Shown here: positions 51,986 to 60,004 of the stretch, piece after piece
Position numbering within the stretch: position 1 is the first letter of the stretch
Layout: every line of letters begins with the position of its first letter
Assembly: GCA_019359155.1 (NCBI GenBank)
Contig: JAHHHV010000090.1
Location: 1-64,000 of the forward strand
Direction: 5' to 3'
DNA from: Pegethrix bostrychoides GSE-TBD4-15B
GTDB taxonomy: Bacteria > Cyanobacteriota > Cyanobacteriia > Elainellales > Elainellaceae
DNA: 64,000 nt
Notes under the pieces: generated by a model
Seen by the model: only the letters and a program-made list of their open reading frames with translations
Databases searched by the model: none
Told to the model about the DNA's origin: nothing
Program-made: the position numbers and the translations under genes

Positions 51986-52128
51986 GATAGTGATCTCTCA
52001 AAATGCTTTTCGCCTACCAAAGTCTTGAAGGATAGCTCACGTTCTCTGGAAATAACCTGAACTCGGTAAACTCTTTCTGTATAGGTTCTCTATAGGTCAC
52101 GCCGCTTTGCGGGTTGCGGCAGCGCATC

Positions 52129-52839
52129 TCAATTGATCGTATTCATCGCCACTCGCTGCTGAAGCTTGAGCGAATTCTGCGCCAGCGTTTCCTGCATTAA
52201 GTTGAGCTGACGCAATTGCTCTTCCCACTGCGCCAGATCTTTTTTGGCGCTCACCTTGCGCTCTAGTGCCCGCCGCGCCAAGTCCTCTCGATCTCGCCGC
52301 AGTGCCTCTTGCGCCACCCGATTCCAGCTCTCAATATCAGCTTGCGCTTGCTTAATTCGAGTCTGCAACTGCCCCCGCGCCACCGCCGCGCTGTCAAACG
52401 CTTTGGCAAATAGCTCCATCGCCTCCACCGGATTGCCGCTCTCTGTGGCAGTATTCACCATGCGGCGCGAGTCAAACGGGTTCACCGTGCCCAGCCCCAC
52501 ACCGTAATCTTCGAGCTGCTGGCTGATGTTTTTGCCCGTCTTAGACCAGGAGGCGAAATGCTCGCAGTTATTGGTGAGCAGATTGTACTGCTGTTCGCCC
52601 AGCCGACTCTCCGCCCGCTCAATTACGACATCTGGCACAAACGATACCGGACGCGGTTTCACCCGCACAATGTTGCCCCGCGCAAAGGTTTCAAAGCTGG
52701 TGCGCGCCACAGTCGGAATCTGACCGCCCTTATAGTAATGAATCACCGTACCGTCACCGCAATCTATGCCGTGATGTTCATATACGCCATCCATATTCAT
52801 CAGCGGGCGCATTACATAAATCTGATCTCCGCGTGCCAT
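52129..52839 (-). CDS. LRAT-like (NC-domain) protein
   Basis: The 236-residue protein has the NlpC/P60-related LRAT fold: QIYVMRPLMNMDGVYEHHGIDCGDGTVIHYY (first and second His) and the catalytic LLTNNCEHFASW, the conserved Cys block. LRAT-like proteins transfer acyl groups from phospholipids. The C-terminal ~100 residues (about 130-236) are helical and coiled-coil (QTRIKQAQADIESWNRVAQEALRRDREDLARR). The ATG at 52839 was chosen over an upstream in-frame ATG. The substrate is unknown. Confidence 0.85.
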   Translation of the reverse strand: MARGDQIYVMRPLMNMDGVYEHHGIDCGDGTVIHYYKGGQIPTVARTSFETFARGNIVRVKPRPVSFVPDVVIERAESRLGEQQYNLLTNNCEHFASWSKTGKNISQQLEDYGVGLGTVNPFDSRRMVNTATESGNPVEAMELFAKAFDSAAVARGQLQTRIKQAQADIESWNRVAQEALRRDREDLARRALERKVSAKKDLAQWEEQLRQLNLMQETLAQNSLKLQQRVAMNTIN

Positions 52840-52903
52840 TTGCCAGTTCCTATGAGCGCTAAGCAATCTGCCAACCCTACTCTATACTCTATCGCCCCCA
52901 ACC

Positions 52904-55270
52904 CTACAGTTCCAGGAATACCGCCCAGATTGCCATTGCCCGCAAATAGTGGCTGGCGCGAAAGGTGCCGGCGGCGGTAATTGCTTCGGGGGTGCGAAAT
53001 TGCAGGCCGTTGTCGTAGATCTGCCGCACTACGGCTTCGGTAATTCGCATTGCCTCCGGTCGCAGTCCCATTTGCAACAGAAAAGCCGCCAGCCCAAAGT
53101 TGATGCCCGTCCAGACTTCCAGCGGATGCGTATCTTTTGGGTTGAGGGGCGAACCGTCCGGCAACAGACCATTGGCCGCCCCAAACTGTCCGTCGTGGAA
53201 CTTTAGGAAACAGGCTGTGTAGATGGTTCGCAGCGCCGACTCGGTGTATTCGGGAGCCACCACGTCCGGCAGGTTCAGCAGCCTTGCATAATATTGGCCG
53301 CAGAGCTGATCTGCCATCACCACTGCCGAGCCGCTGCCGCTGTCAAGCCGATAGTAACTGCCGTTCCAGAGCGTGCTGTGATAGACCGCGCGCGACTGCG
53401 CCAGCCAGCCTTGCCACTGCGCCACTGCCGCTGCTGAATCAATCCCCTGCGCTGCTAAAACTTGCCCAATTGCAATGGCCGCTTCCAGTGCCGCAATCCA
53501 GAGGCCGCCGCAGTAAGCGCTGATGCCTTGCAGTCGCCAGTCGTCGAAGGTTTGGTCGGGCGCGCCGGAATTTTCAGGGATACCGTCGCCGTCGAGATCA
53601 AAGCCTTTGAGGTAGTCAAGCGCGGTAACTACGGCTTCCCAGCAGTCGCGCAAAAACTCAAAGTCATCGCTGCCCGTCATCACAAAATCGCGGTAGACCA
53701 GCAGCACAAAATCGCTGCCCAGATCTTTCCAGAGGTTGCAGTCTTGATAGCTGGTGTAGTTGGTTTTCTCCCAGACATGCTCGTTGGGCGCACCCAAATC
53801 GTGCGGCGTGGCGTTTTTGGCTTTGCGAAGCGCCTCTGGGCTGGGCTTGCCAATCGTGTAGTAGTAGCCAATCATCCGCTGGCGGCTGTCTTCGGTGGGG
53901 ATGGCACGCGCAAAAGCCCGCATGATCGCCTTATCGAGATCAGGAAATAAATGCAGCAGCCCAAACGAGCCGTAGAGTCGTACATCTAGGCTTTCATACC
54001 AGCGGTAGTCGAGGCATTCCAGCACGGCAAATTGCCCCACCGGATCCCGTAAACTGGCCGCGCTCCAGAGGCTGCCGCCGCTGCACAGGTCATAGAGTTC
54101 GTTGAACAGCGCCATTTTGAACCAGTTGGGCAAGTCTGCTCGTTCCAAAATCGGCTGCTGCCACTGCTGGATCTGGGTCTGCCAGCTCGCGTAGTTTTCT
54201 AGTCCAGTCTGGGCAATTTGCAGGGCGTTGTCGCCTGTCCGGCCAAAAAAGTCGGTGTAGCGGCGGAAATACTGCACGCCCTCGGCAAATTCGGTGACGG
54301 GCAAATCCCAGGCCAAGACAAACGGAATCTGCTGCGTCTCGCCCGGAGCCAGTCGCAACCGCACTGCCAGCGCCACGCCAATCTGCTCGGTTGCATTCGC
54401 AGGCGTTTCGTCGGCCAGATTCGGCAGCGAGCCGTCCTGAGCAAAGCTGTTCCAGAGATCTGATCCGTCGCCGTTGGGGTTCCAGCGCGTCTGGTAAAAG
54501 CTCTCTAAGTTGGGATCAGTGATCATTGCCCAGCTGCCTTCACCTTCGGCCACCGGGCTAGAGCGCCGCCCCTCCATGACGCAGCCTGCCTCGACGCGGC
54601 GGTTGAAGCTGCCTTCGCTGTTCAGGTGCGGCTGATACTCATAGACCGGACTGCCGTCATCGCGGACTTTCACCTCTGGTGACTTCAGCGTATTCGTAAA
54701 CCAGCCCACCATATTCTGCCAGGACAGCATGATGCTTAGTGTCAGCGGGCGATCGGTAGGGTTATGCACTGTCCAGAGAAACACGGCCAGCGGATAGCTG
54801 GTCTCGCGGTAGTTCTGCGGCAAAATTGGCGAAAACTGCTCGCAGGTTAGATCAGCCTGGAAGACCTCCCGGTATTGAAACCAGCTTCTGGGATAGAGCG
54901 CGTGATAGTCACCGCCGCCGGGATAGGCTGGCCATGCTGCCAATGTGTCTTCGGTACAGAGCGCGTAAGCCTGAGATCCACCGTCACTCGCCTCAAACAG
55001 ACTAAACTGACAGGCCGGAATGCTGCGGTAAAAATGCTCGCCGCCATCCAGATGCCAGAGGTTGAAGTCGCCCCGATGCGAGCGCCCAATGCAGCCCGCC
55101 CCAAATCCACCCAGCGGCATCCCGTGCCAAGGCCCATCGTCAATGTTGCTGGCATACCGGACGCGGTAGGGCTGCTCCCAGCCTTGGCCAATGGCGCGGC
55201 TCCAGGCGGCGTTAGGAATCTGGGGGAAAGCTGCGGAATGTGAATTTGGGGGGGTGGAGTGATTTGTCAT
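52904..55270 (-). CDS. GH116 family beta-glucosidase (GBA2-like)
   Basis: A protein of about 788 residues with the N-terminal beta-sandwich (MPLGGFGAGCIGRSHRGDFNLWHL) and the C-terminal (alpha/alpha)6 barrel. The nucleophile Glu lies in KMALFNELYDLCSGGSLW. The acid/base Asp is expected in PDQTFDDWRLQGISAYCGGLW. GH116 enzymes hydrolyse glucosylceramide-like and beta-1,3/1,4 glucosides. There is no signal peptide, so it is probably cytosolic. The ATG at 55270 is preferred over a TTG six bases upstream. It stands alone. Confidence 0.92.
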   Translation of the reverse strand: MTNHSTPPNSHSAAFPQIPNAAWSRAIGQGWEQPYRVRYASNIDDGPWHGMPLGGFGAGCIGRSHRGDFNLWHLDGGEHFYRSIPACQFSLFEASDGGSQAYALCTEDTLAAWPAYPGGGDYHALYPRSWFQYREVFQADLTCEQFSPILPQNYRETSYPLAVFLWTVHNPTDRPLTLSIMLSWQNMVGWFTNTLKSPEVKVRDDGSPVYEYQPHLNSEGSFNRRVEAGCVMEGRRSSPVAEGEGSWAMITDPNLESFYQTRWNPNGDGSDLWNSFAQDGSLPNLADETPANATEQIGVALAVRLRLAPGETQQIPFVLAWDLPVTEFAEGVQYFRRYTDFFGRTGDNALQIAQTGLENYASWQTQIQQWQQPILERADLPNWFKMALFNELYDLCSGGSLWSAASLRDPVGQFAVLECLDYRWYESLDVRLYGSFGLLHLFPDLDKAIMRAFARAIPTEDSRQRMIGYYYTIGKPSPEALRKAKNATPHDLGAPNEHVWEKTNYTSYQDCNLWKDLGSDFVLLVYRDFVMTGSDDFEFLRDCWEAVVTALDYLKGFDLDGDGIPENSGAPDQTFDDWRLQGISAYCGGLWIAALEAAIAIGQVLAAQGIDSAAAVAQWQGWLAQSRAVYHSTLWNGSYYRLDSGSGSAVVMADQLCGQYYARLLNLPDVVAPEYTESALRTIYTACFLKFHDGQFGAANGLLPDGSPLNPKDTHPLEVWTGINFGLAAFLLQMGLRPEAMRITEAVVRQIYDNGLQFRTPEAITAAGTFRASHYLRAMAIWAVFLEL

Positions 55271-55317
55271 CTCCAAATTTTACAGGTCAGCGAGGGCGAA
55301 CATAGCCTTTGATGCAG

Positions 55318-55339
55318 ACGAAACGGAGGTGATCAGTGG
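55318..55339. repeat. Left copy of 22-bp direct repeat flanking a toxin-antitoxin pair
   Basis: ACGAAACGGAGGTGATCAGTGG matches ACGAAACGGAGGTTGTCGGTGG at 56169-56190 at 19 of 22 positions. The copies lie either side of the 55410-56143 module. Confidence 0.6.
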
Positions 55340-55409
55340 AAGTTTGAGGCGTCGGCCTAATTTCTGACTTCTCAGGGCTAGAATATTAGGGCGTATTCTC
55401 AAAAGACAT

Positions 55410-55694
55410 ATGACACTAACGCTTGACCTAGCACCAGAGATAGAGCAATATCTCTTGCAGCAAGCCAATCAACGTGGGCTTTCAGTAGAAGCGTTGGCAT
55501 TGCAGCTTTTGGCAGACTCTATTTTATTGGAGCAAAAGCAAATTGGAGCGGTTAACTTACTTCAGTCTTGGATTGATGATGAGGATCTGGAAGAGCAGCA
55601 AGAGACAGGTCAGTATTTGATTCAAGCCTTGGACGAGGATCGCTTATCCGAGCGCAAGCTGTTTCCACCTGAGATGAAGGGTGTAACTTGGTGA
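55410..55694 (+). CDS. Antitoxin-like protein of a VapBC-type pair
   Basis: The 94-residue protein has an N-terminal MTLTLDLAPEIEQYLLQQANQRGLSVEALALQLLADS, as in ribbon-helix-helix/VapB-like antitoxins, then an acidic tail (DDEDLEEQQETG). Its gene overlaps the PIN-domain gene by 4 bases (GTGA), the typical toxin-antitoxin arrangement. It should neutralise the PIN nuclease and repress the promoter. Confidence 0.78.
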   Translation: MTLTLDLAPEIEQYLLQQANQRGLSVEALALQLLADSILLEQKQIGAVNLLQSWIDDEDLEEQQETGQYLIQALDEDRLSERKLFPPEMKGVTW

Positions 55695-56143
55695 GCCGAA
55701 CCATTATTTTAGATACTGGCCCGCTTGGTCTAGTCACGAATCCGAGGTTATCTGCTGAAAGTGTCGCTTCTGCCCGATGGCTTCAGACTCACGTTACAGC
55801 GGGCAATCGTGTCATTGTCCCAGAAATTGCAGATTACGAGGTTCGACGTGAGCTGTTACGAGCAAACAAGACAAAGGGTATTGATCGCCTTGATGAGCTG
55901 GCCAAGTTTCTTGAGTATCTACCAATTACAACGACTGCAATGCGTCAAGCTGCGCGGCTTTGGGCACAAGCTCGCCAGCAAGGACAACCCACAGCCGGTG
56001 ATAAAACAATTGATGGTGATATGGTTTTAGTGGCTCAAGCAATGACTCTCGGAGTTCCAGATGTTGTCATTGCAACAACGAATGTGGGGCACTTGTCGAG
56101 ATTTGTTGCAGCCAAACTGTGGCAGAGCATCCCTTCAAATTGA
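55691..56143 (+). CDS. PIN-domain toxin, VapC-like
   Basis: The protein of about 150 residues begins MSRTIILDTGPLGLVTNPRLS, with the first catalytic Asp; PEIADYEVRREL provides the Glu, and DGDMVLVAQAMTLGVPDVVIATTNVGHLSRF the remaining acidic residues and the closing element. PIN toxins are Mg-dependent ribonucleases, often cleaving tRNA or rRNA. The start is a GTG that overlaps the antitoxin stop; a TTG three bases before is an alternative. Confidence 0.85.
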   Translation: MSRTIILDTGPLGLVTNPRLSAESVASARWLQTHVTAGNRVIVPEIADYEVRRELLRANKTKGIDRLDELAKFLEYLPITTTAMRQAARLWAQARQQGQPTAGDKTIDGDMVLVAQAMTLGVPDVVIATTNVGHLSRFVAAKLWQSIPSN

Positions 56144-56168
56144 TCGTCACCTAACGCTGCTGTTGCCT

Positions 56169-56190
56169 ACGAAACGGAGGTTGTCGGTGG
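56169..56190. repeat. Right copy of 22-bp direct repeat
   Basis: See 55318-55339. It lies 26 bases past the PIN gene stop. Confidence 0.6.
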
Positions 56191-56281
56191 GGGTGCGCTG
56201 CGTCTAATCACCCTCTGTCCCAGCTCGGCCTATCGTTTGGGGCAGAGAGCCGAGCTGGAAACTGGAGTTTGGGAGATGGAG

Positions 56282-56482
56282 CTATCGAATCAGCACGCTC
56301 ATGTATTTGCCCTGAGCAAAGGGCGAGGGAACGAGCGGCGAGAATTGGCTGCGCTCAGCGATCATCTCTTTGACGTACATTTCGCTGATAATGTGGTTCA
56401 CCTGCTCGCGGCTTCCCACAATCCAAATCTGCGCTCTATCGCCATGCGAATTGGCCAGCCGGTCGTTGAACTCTGTAGACAT
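56282..56482 (-). CDS. Small cyanobacterial hypothetical protein, full-length paralogue of 1-183
   Basis: The 66-residue protein starts MSTEFNDRLANSHGDRAQ and contains IWIVGSREQVNHIISEMYVKEMI. GAGG lies just before the ATG at 56482, so I prefer this start to the longer in-frame one. The core is almost identical to the gene cut by the left edge of the window. Function unknown. Confidence 0.75.
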   Translation of the reverse strand: MSTEFNDRLANSHGDRAQIWIVGSREQVNHIISEMYVKEMIAERSQFSPLVPSPFAQGKYMSVLIR

Positions 56483-57223
56483 AATATTCGCCTCATTTTT
56501 GTAGTTTGGTCTGAGGAAAGACCCAAGGCGACAGCTTCTCAAGCTGCTTGTGTTGCGGAGGCGTGCCCTATAATCGACACAGCCCTACCTGCTGGGATTA
56601 ACAGCCGGTTGGGTTAGCTGGCTAGTTGTGTTGACTGCACTTCTAGCTAGCGACCTCGCCTCGAATCTCTAACCTCCCTGGCTGCTCTTCGTTCAACCAG
56701 TTGCAAAATCATAAACCGAAATTTGTTGCTCTGCAAGTGGGGATAGTCGATTATTTTTAGCGAGCGGTATCATCAGGTGAAGATGCAGAAGGTGCTTGAA
56801 CGCCGACGTATTAAAGAGCACTAAACGCTTCCGTATTTTGACAAAGAAACTGTGAAGTTATCCGGATAAAACCTATATGAGGGGTTAACATCTAGACATC
56901 AGTCTGTGCGAATTGCTTTGTGAAGGATCTTAGACAGATCTCAATCTGCATAAGCTCCCCATAAGGAAGTTCATACAGAGTTGGATATGGATAACATCCA
57001 TTTGAGGCGGTTATACAGAGTAGAGATCTGTATAAGATTCTGTGTAGGGTGATTCGCACAGACCAAGATCTGCATAACGCCCCAGAAATGAGATCTTAGG
57101 CAGATTGAGGTTCCTGGGATCAGTCTAATAGAGAGTTAGCTTGCGGTACTTACCTAACAGTCTTTAATGAAAACTTTTCCATAGAAGTTAATATTGAATA
57201 AAAGTGGTTATAGAAGCTATATT
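56483..57223. other. Long intergenic region with an unusual motif array
   Basis: About 740 bases without a supported gene. The first part is unremarkable; a 20-codon tail-like frame (LERRRIKEH, about 56770-56820) may be a scar. From about 56900 to 57115 it holds a 12-bp inverted repeat and repeated ATCTGCATAA-type motifs, listed separately. Confidence 0.5.
56902..57115. repeat. Inverted-repeat and motif array upstream of the AT-rich gene
   Basis: GTCTGTGCGAAT (56902-56913) and ATTCGCACAGAC (57052-57063) form a perfect 12-bp inverted repeat 138 bases apart. Between and beside them are ATCTGCATAA at 56944 and 57068, ATCTGTATAA at 57026, the inverse TTATACAGAG at 57011, TCATACAGAG at 56972, and CTCAATCTGCATAAG (about 56940) against its inverse with one mismatch near 57090-57110. 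So six or seven copies of a 10-bp motif occur in both orientations. Confidence 0.75.
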
Positions 57224-57988
57224 ATGGCAGTAGAACTTAGCCTGCTTAAACAAGTGCTGGAAGAGTATTGTAGGTTGACAATATTCCAAAATCAAGAATT
57301 TCGCACTTTTGCTAAATTAAATTGGAATTGTAGTTTTAGCTCTATCCAAGTTAAAGATGAAATTTATACTTCCCATTCTGATGCTCTTAGAGCTGGTATA
57401 GGGATATATTTTGGTTTTGGTTTTACTTTAAGTCCATGGCCTTCGAAAGAAGGTTATGAAGAAATCATTCGTAATTTAACTCCCATTGAAAGAGAGGATA
57501 GATACAGAGCAAAGGTATTGATACGAAAAGTTTATTTAGAAAGAGATGGCTGCAATCTAAAACAAGCTCTTCTGGAACTTGTAAATTTTGATGCAACTGC
57601 AAGCAATGATGCAATTAGGTGGGCATTCATGACTAGCAATGAGCAGTCCATTTACACACCATTAAACCTGCTTTTAGAGGAGGAGAGGCTTCCTGACAAC
57701 TTTCTGATTGCTAAACTGAACGACAAAAAGAATCTTAATAAATCGCATATTGTCCAGAATGGAGTTGGTCCTGGAGACCTTCTTCAACTTTTTCTCTATA
57801 GTGGTGATTTACATCTAGATAAGGACAAGAAATTCTTGTTCGACGTGTTAAAAGAACAATTCGGTTCGTTTGTCGATGCCTTACTGGATATGTATTTAGT
57901 GATTTTGATGGAATTAAGTAGTAATTTAATTACTCCACTTATTGATGGATACAATCGCAATCGTCTTAACCCTCTAGACAAGAGCTAA
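57224..57988 (+). CDS. AT-rich orphan protein, unknown function
   Basis: This 254-residue protein starts MAVELSLLKQVLEEYCRLTIFQNQEFRTFAKLNWNC and ends DGYNRNRLNPLDKS. One hydrophobic helix may lie near the C terminus (ALLDMYLVILMELSSNLITPLI). I recognise no domain or catalytic motif. Codons are strongly A/T-ending: in places the gene is near 30 percent GC, against roughly 55-60 percent in neighbouring genes. This suggests recent transfer. The ATG at 57224 lacks a good Shine-Dalgarno sequence. It lies in an island of toxin-antitoxin pairs, so a defence or mobile-element role is possible but unproven. Confidence 0.65.
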   Translation: MAVELSLLKQVLEEYCRLTIFQNQEFRTFAKLNWNCSFSSIQVKDEIYTSHSDALRAGIGIYFGFGFTLSPWPSKEGYEEIIRNLTPIEREDRYRAKVLIRKVYLERDGCNLKQALLELVNFDATASNDAIRWAFMTSNEQSIYTPLNLLLEEERLPDNFLIAKLNDKKNLNKSHIVQNGVGPGDLLQLFLYSGDLHLDKDKKFLFDVLKEQFGSFVDALLDMYLVILMELSSNLITPLIDGYNRNRLNPLDKS

Positions 57989-58278
57989 GTGTAATTGCTG
58001 ATTCCGCAGGTCGGATTGAGGCACGAAACCCAACATCCACAGGCTTTAGCCAGCACTAACTAATCTCTACTCATAGGTAACAGACACCAGCTAAAACACT
58101 CTGAGGCGGACGGAGTCAAGTAGGGTCTGAAAACTTGCTGTTCATTAAATCTCGTTCTTATCAACTGCTCAAGTCAACTTAAATTATGATGGATTGACCA
58201 TTTGCAAATAGTTGCTCTATCATAAAGACACTATTCTTATTTATGTTGTCTTTATTTTACTTTAATTTAGCCATTAGC
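57989..58278. other. AT-rich intergenic region with a cyanobacterial repeat-like segment
   Basis: About 290 bases. The segment 58006-58035 (GCAGGTCGGATTGAGGCACGAAACCCAACA) resembles an intergenic repeat frequent in cyanobacterial genomes from memory. The rest has no ORF of use. Confidence 0.45.
58006..58035. repeat. Cyanobacterial intergenic repeat-like segment
   Basis: Reads GCAGGTCGGATTGAG followed by GCACGAAACCCAACA, close to the GTAGGTTGGGTTGAGGAACGAAACCCAAC-type repeat I remember from many cyanobacteria. Confidence 0.4.
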
Positions 58279-58487
58279 GTGATCGAAATTAGCAACCGCA
58301 ATGGTAAACCCCTATGTACATAGCTTTTGAATACGGTCTATGAAGTGCTTGAGTACCTGGCTTCCGAAATGACCGAAGCAGAGTTCTCAACGATTTCCCC
58401 GATCTGACGCGAGGAGATTTACAAGCTTGCATTGCTGATGCTGTTGGCTTGCAAGGTATTATGGAGAAACCCATCGGGGAAGCGTAG
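58279..58487 (+). pseudogene. DUF433 antitoxin-like gene, stop and frameshift
   Basis: The plus strand reads ISNRNGKPLCT, then a stop, then TVYEVLEYLASEMTEAE; one frame over, VLNDFPDLTRGDLQACIADAVGLQG continues to a TAG at 58485-58487. The joined product has the GKP...VLEYLASGMTEAEVLNDFPDLTxxDLQAC pattern of DUF433 (VapB-like) antitoxins. A missing base near GAAGCAGAG explains the frameshift. Two lesions make it a relic. Confidence 0.8.
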
Positions 58488-58567
58488 CAAGCGGGAGTCA
58501 GCATACGCAAAGTTAGGCCTCTGAGCTAAAATGCTGATCATACAGATGCTGTGCGTGAGGTTCATAG

Positions 58568-58798
58568 ATGAATTTATCAGCCACCTTAGCCGAGATCAAA
58601 ACGCTAAGTATCGACGATAGAATTCGCTTGGTTCAAGCAATCTGGGACAGCATTGGGGCTGAATCACAGCAGCTCACGCTAACTGAACCACAGAAACAGG
58701 AGCTATCGCGCCGCATGGCAGACCACAAGACTAATCCCAACGCCGTGATCGCTTGGGAAACAGTCAAATCGCAGGCACGAGCAAGAATCCGTCGATGA
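58568..58798 (+). CDS. Addiction module antitoxin, RelB/ParD-like
   Basis: This 76-residue protein with MNLSATLAEIKTLSIDDRIRLVQAIWDSIG matches the addiction-module antitoxin family (TIGR02574-type). The basic C terminus RARIRR is probably DNA- or toxin-contacting. Its stop overlaps the toxin ATG (ATGA at 58795), so translation is coupled. Confidence 0.85.
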   Translation: MNLSATLAEIKTLSIDDRIRLVQAIWDSIGAESQQLTLTEPQKQELSRRMADHKTNPNAVIAWETVKSQARARIRR

Positions 58799-59088
58799 GC
58801 TTGCCCATTGTTTTTCGGCTTGAAGCCCAGACAGAGTTTGACGAAGCAATCGACTGGTACGAGCAGCAAGCAGAGCTTGGGTTAGAGTTCTTAGACTATG
58901 TTGCCGATACCCTAGCTCAAATTCAGGCAATGCCAAAATCATACGAGACGGTATTTGAAGATGTGAGGCGGGCGGTGGTACAGCGGTTTCCTTACTCCGT
59001 GTTTTACCAAGTTGAGACACAGAAAATCGTTGTGTTAGCAGTATTTCACAGCAAGCGAAACCCGAAAATCTGGCAAGCGAGGGTTTAA
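58795..59088 (+). CDS. RelE/ParE-type toxin
   Basis: The 97-residue protein has the RelE/ParE fold signature FRLEAQTEFDEAIDWYEQQ, PKSYETVFEDVRRAVVQRFPYSVFYQVETQKIVVLAVFHSKRNP. Such toxins cut mRNA on ribosomes or inhibit gyrase; which is not decided by sequence. It pairs with the antitoxin 58568-58798. The start was chosen by overlap and conservation; an upstream in-frame ATG would add 14 codons. Confidence 0.85.
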   Translation: MSLPIVFRLEAQTEFDEAIDWYEQQAELGLEFLDYVADTLAQIQAMPKSYETVFEDVRRAVVQRFPYSVFYQVETQKIVVLAVFHSKRNPKIWQARV

Positions 59089-59150
59089 CAGGTTCTCTTG
59101 TATGTTGAGGGGCAGTCAGTGCAGGCTGATGACTTGGGAGTAGAGCTGAT

Positions 59151-59480
59151 ATGACGATTGCAGTCGAGCTACCGATGGAGAAAATAGCTGAGTTCTGCCA
59201 GCAGTGGCAGGTGACGGAATTTGCCCTTTTTGGCTCCGTCCTACGCGACGACTTTCGCCCCGATAGCGACATTGACGTAATGGTGCAATTTCATCCAGAA
59301 GCTCACCCCACATTCAGCACCTTAGACGAGATGGAAGCCGAGCTAAAAACCATTTTCGGGCGAGACGTTGATCTGATTACTCGTCAGGGCATTGCCACTA
59401 GCCGCAACTACCTACGTCGTCACGAAATTCTCTCCTCCGCTCAGGTAATTTATGCAACGGGATCTTCAGTTCCTGCTTGA
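59151..59480 (+). CDS. mntA: MNT-type nucleotidyltransferase antitoxin
   Basis: The 109-residue protein has the minimal nucleotidyltransferase motif GSVLRDDFRPDSDIDVMV (GSx10DxD) and the later DVDLIT acidic strand. MntA antitoxins inactivate their HEPN partner by adding AMP to a Tyr. The next gene overlaps by 29 bases. Confidence 0.9.
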   Translation: MTIAVELPMEKIAEFCQQWQVTEFALFGSVLRDDFRPDSDIDVMVQFHPEAHPTFSTLDEMEAELKTIFGRDVDLITRQGIATSRNYLRRHEILSSAQVIYATGSSVPA

Positions 59481-59790
59481 TATGCTGCAATCCGCAGAGC
59501 TAATCGCGACCTACACAGCTCAACGCTCGCAAGCTGAGTTCGTTGAAAATGTGCAGCTTCAAGACTCAGTAATTCGACGGCTTTTAGTGATTGCCGAAGC
59601 CGCAAGACGAGTTTCAGAAGCAACCCGACAGAGATTGCCAAATATCTCTTGGCAGGAAATTAACGGAATGCGAAATCGGTTAGTGCATGAATATAATGCT
59701 GTTAACCTCGACATCGTTTGGGATGTAGTTCAATCGAAGATACCACCTTTGATCGAGGAACTGAAGTTGCAGATTCCTCCTGAACGCTAG
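59452..59790 (+). CDS. hepT: HEPN-domain (DUF86) ribonuclease toxin
   Basis: The 112-residue protein carries the HEPN active site RNRLVHEY (Rx4H, with the Tyr that MntA modifies) and the DUF86 sequence pattern VIRRLLVIAEAARRVSEATR, ISWQEINGMRNRLVHEY. It forms a HEPN/MNT type VII-like toxin-antitoxin pair with the upstream gene. The ATG at 59452 lies inside the antitoxin gene. Confidence 0.9.
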   Translation: MQRDLQFLLDMLQSAELIATYTAQRSQAEFVENVQLQDSVIRRLLVIAEAARRVSEATRQRLPNISWQEINGMRNRLVHEYNAVNLDIVWDVVQSKIPPLIEELKLQIPPER

Positions 59791-59841
59791 GGCAGGCACT
59801 GTAAGCTGATGATAGAACCGTCTGAGCGATCTTTATTAAAC

Positions 59842-59930
59842 TCATCGAAGCACAAGCAGCGCGTCTAGTTTGTTCTGCAAATCCGGCGATACCGTCAACG
59901 GTCTGTAAACCTCACCTTCATAGAGCTGCC
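59842..59930 (-). pseudogene. Remnant of an unknown gene
   Basis: The minus strand reads SVWQLYEGEVYRPLTVSPDLQNKLDALLVLR and then a stop (59842-59844). It looks protein-like, but an upstream stop cuts it, and the flank in another frame reads ISRDEIYSRLRAVFG. I infer a decayed gene end; family not recognised. Confidence 0.35.
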
Positions 59931-60004
59931 AAACACTGCGCGTAAGCGACTATAGATCTCGTCCCGACTAATTGTGAGTTTCTGGAGACTGGTCTCACTC
60001 AAGG

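Noticed and set aside
59842-60000. Intact minus-strand gene ending at 59842
   Set aside because: The protein-like tail is interrupted by a stop about 30 codons before its end and continues only in another frame.
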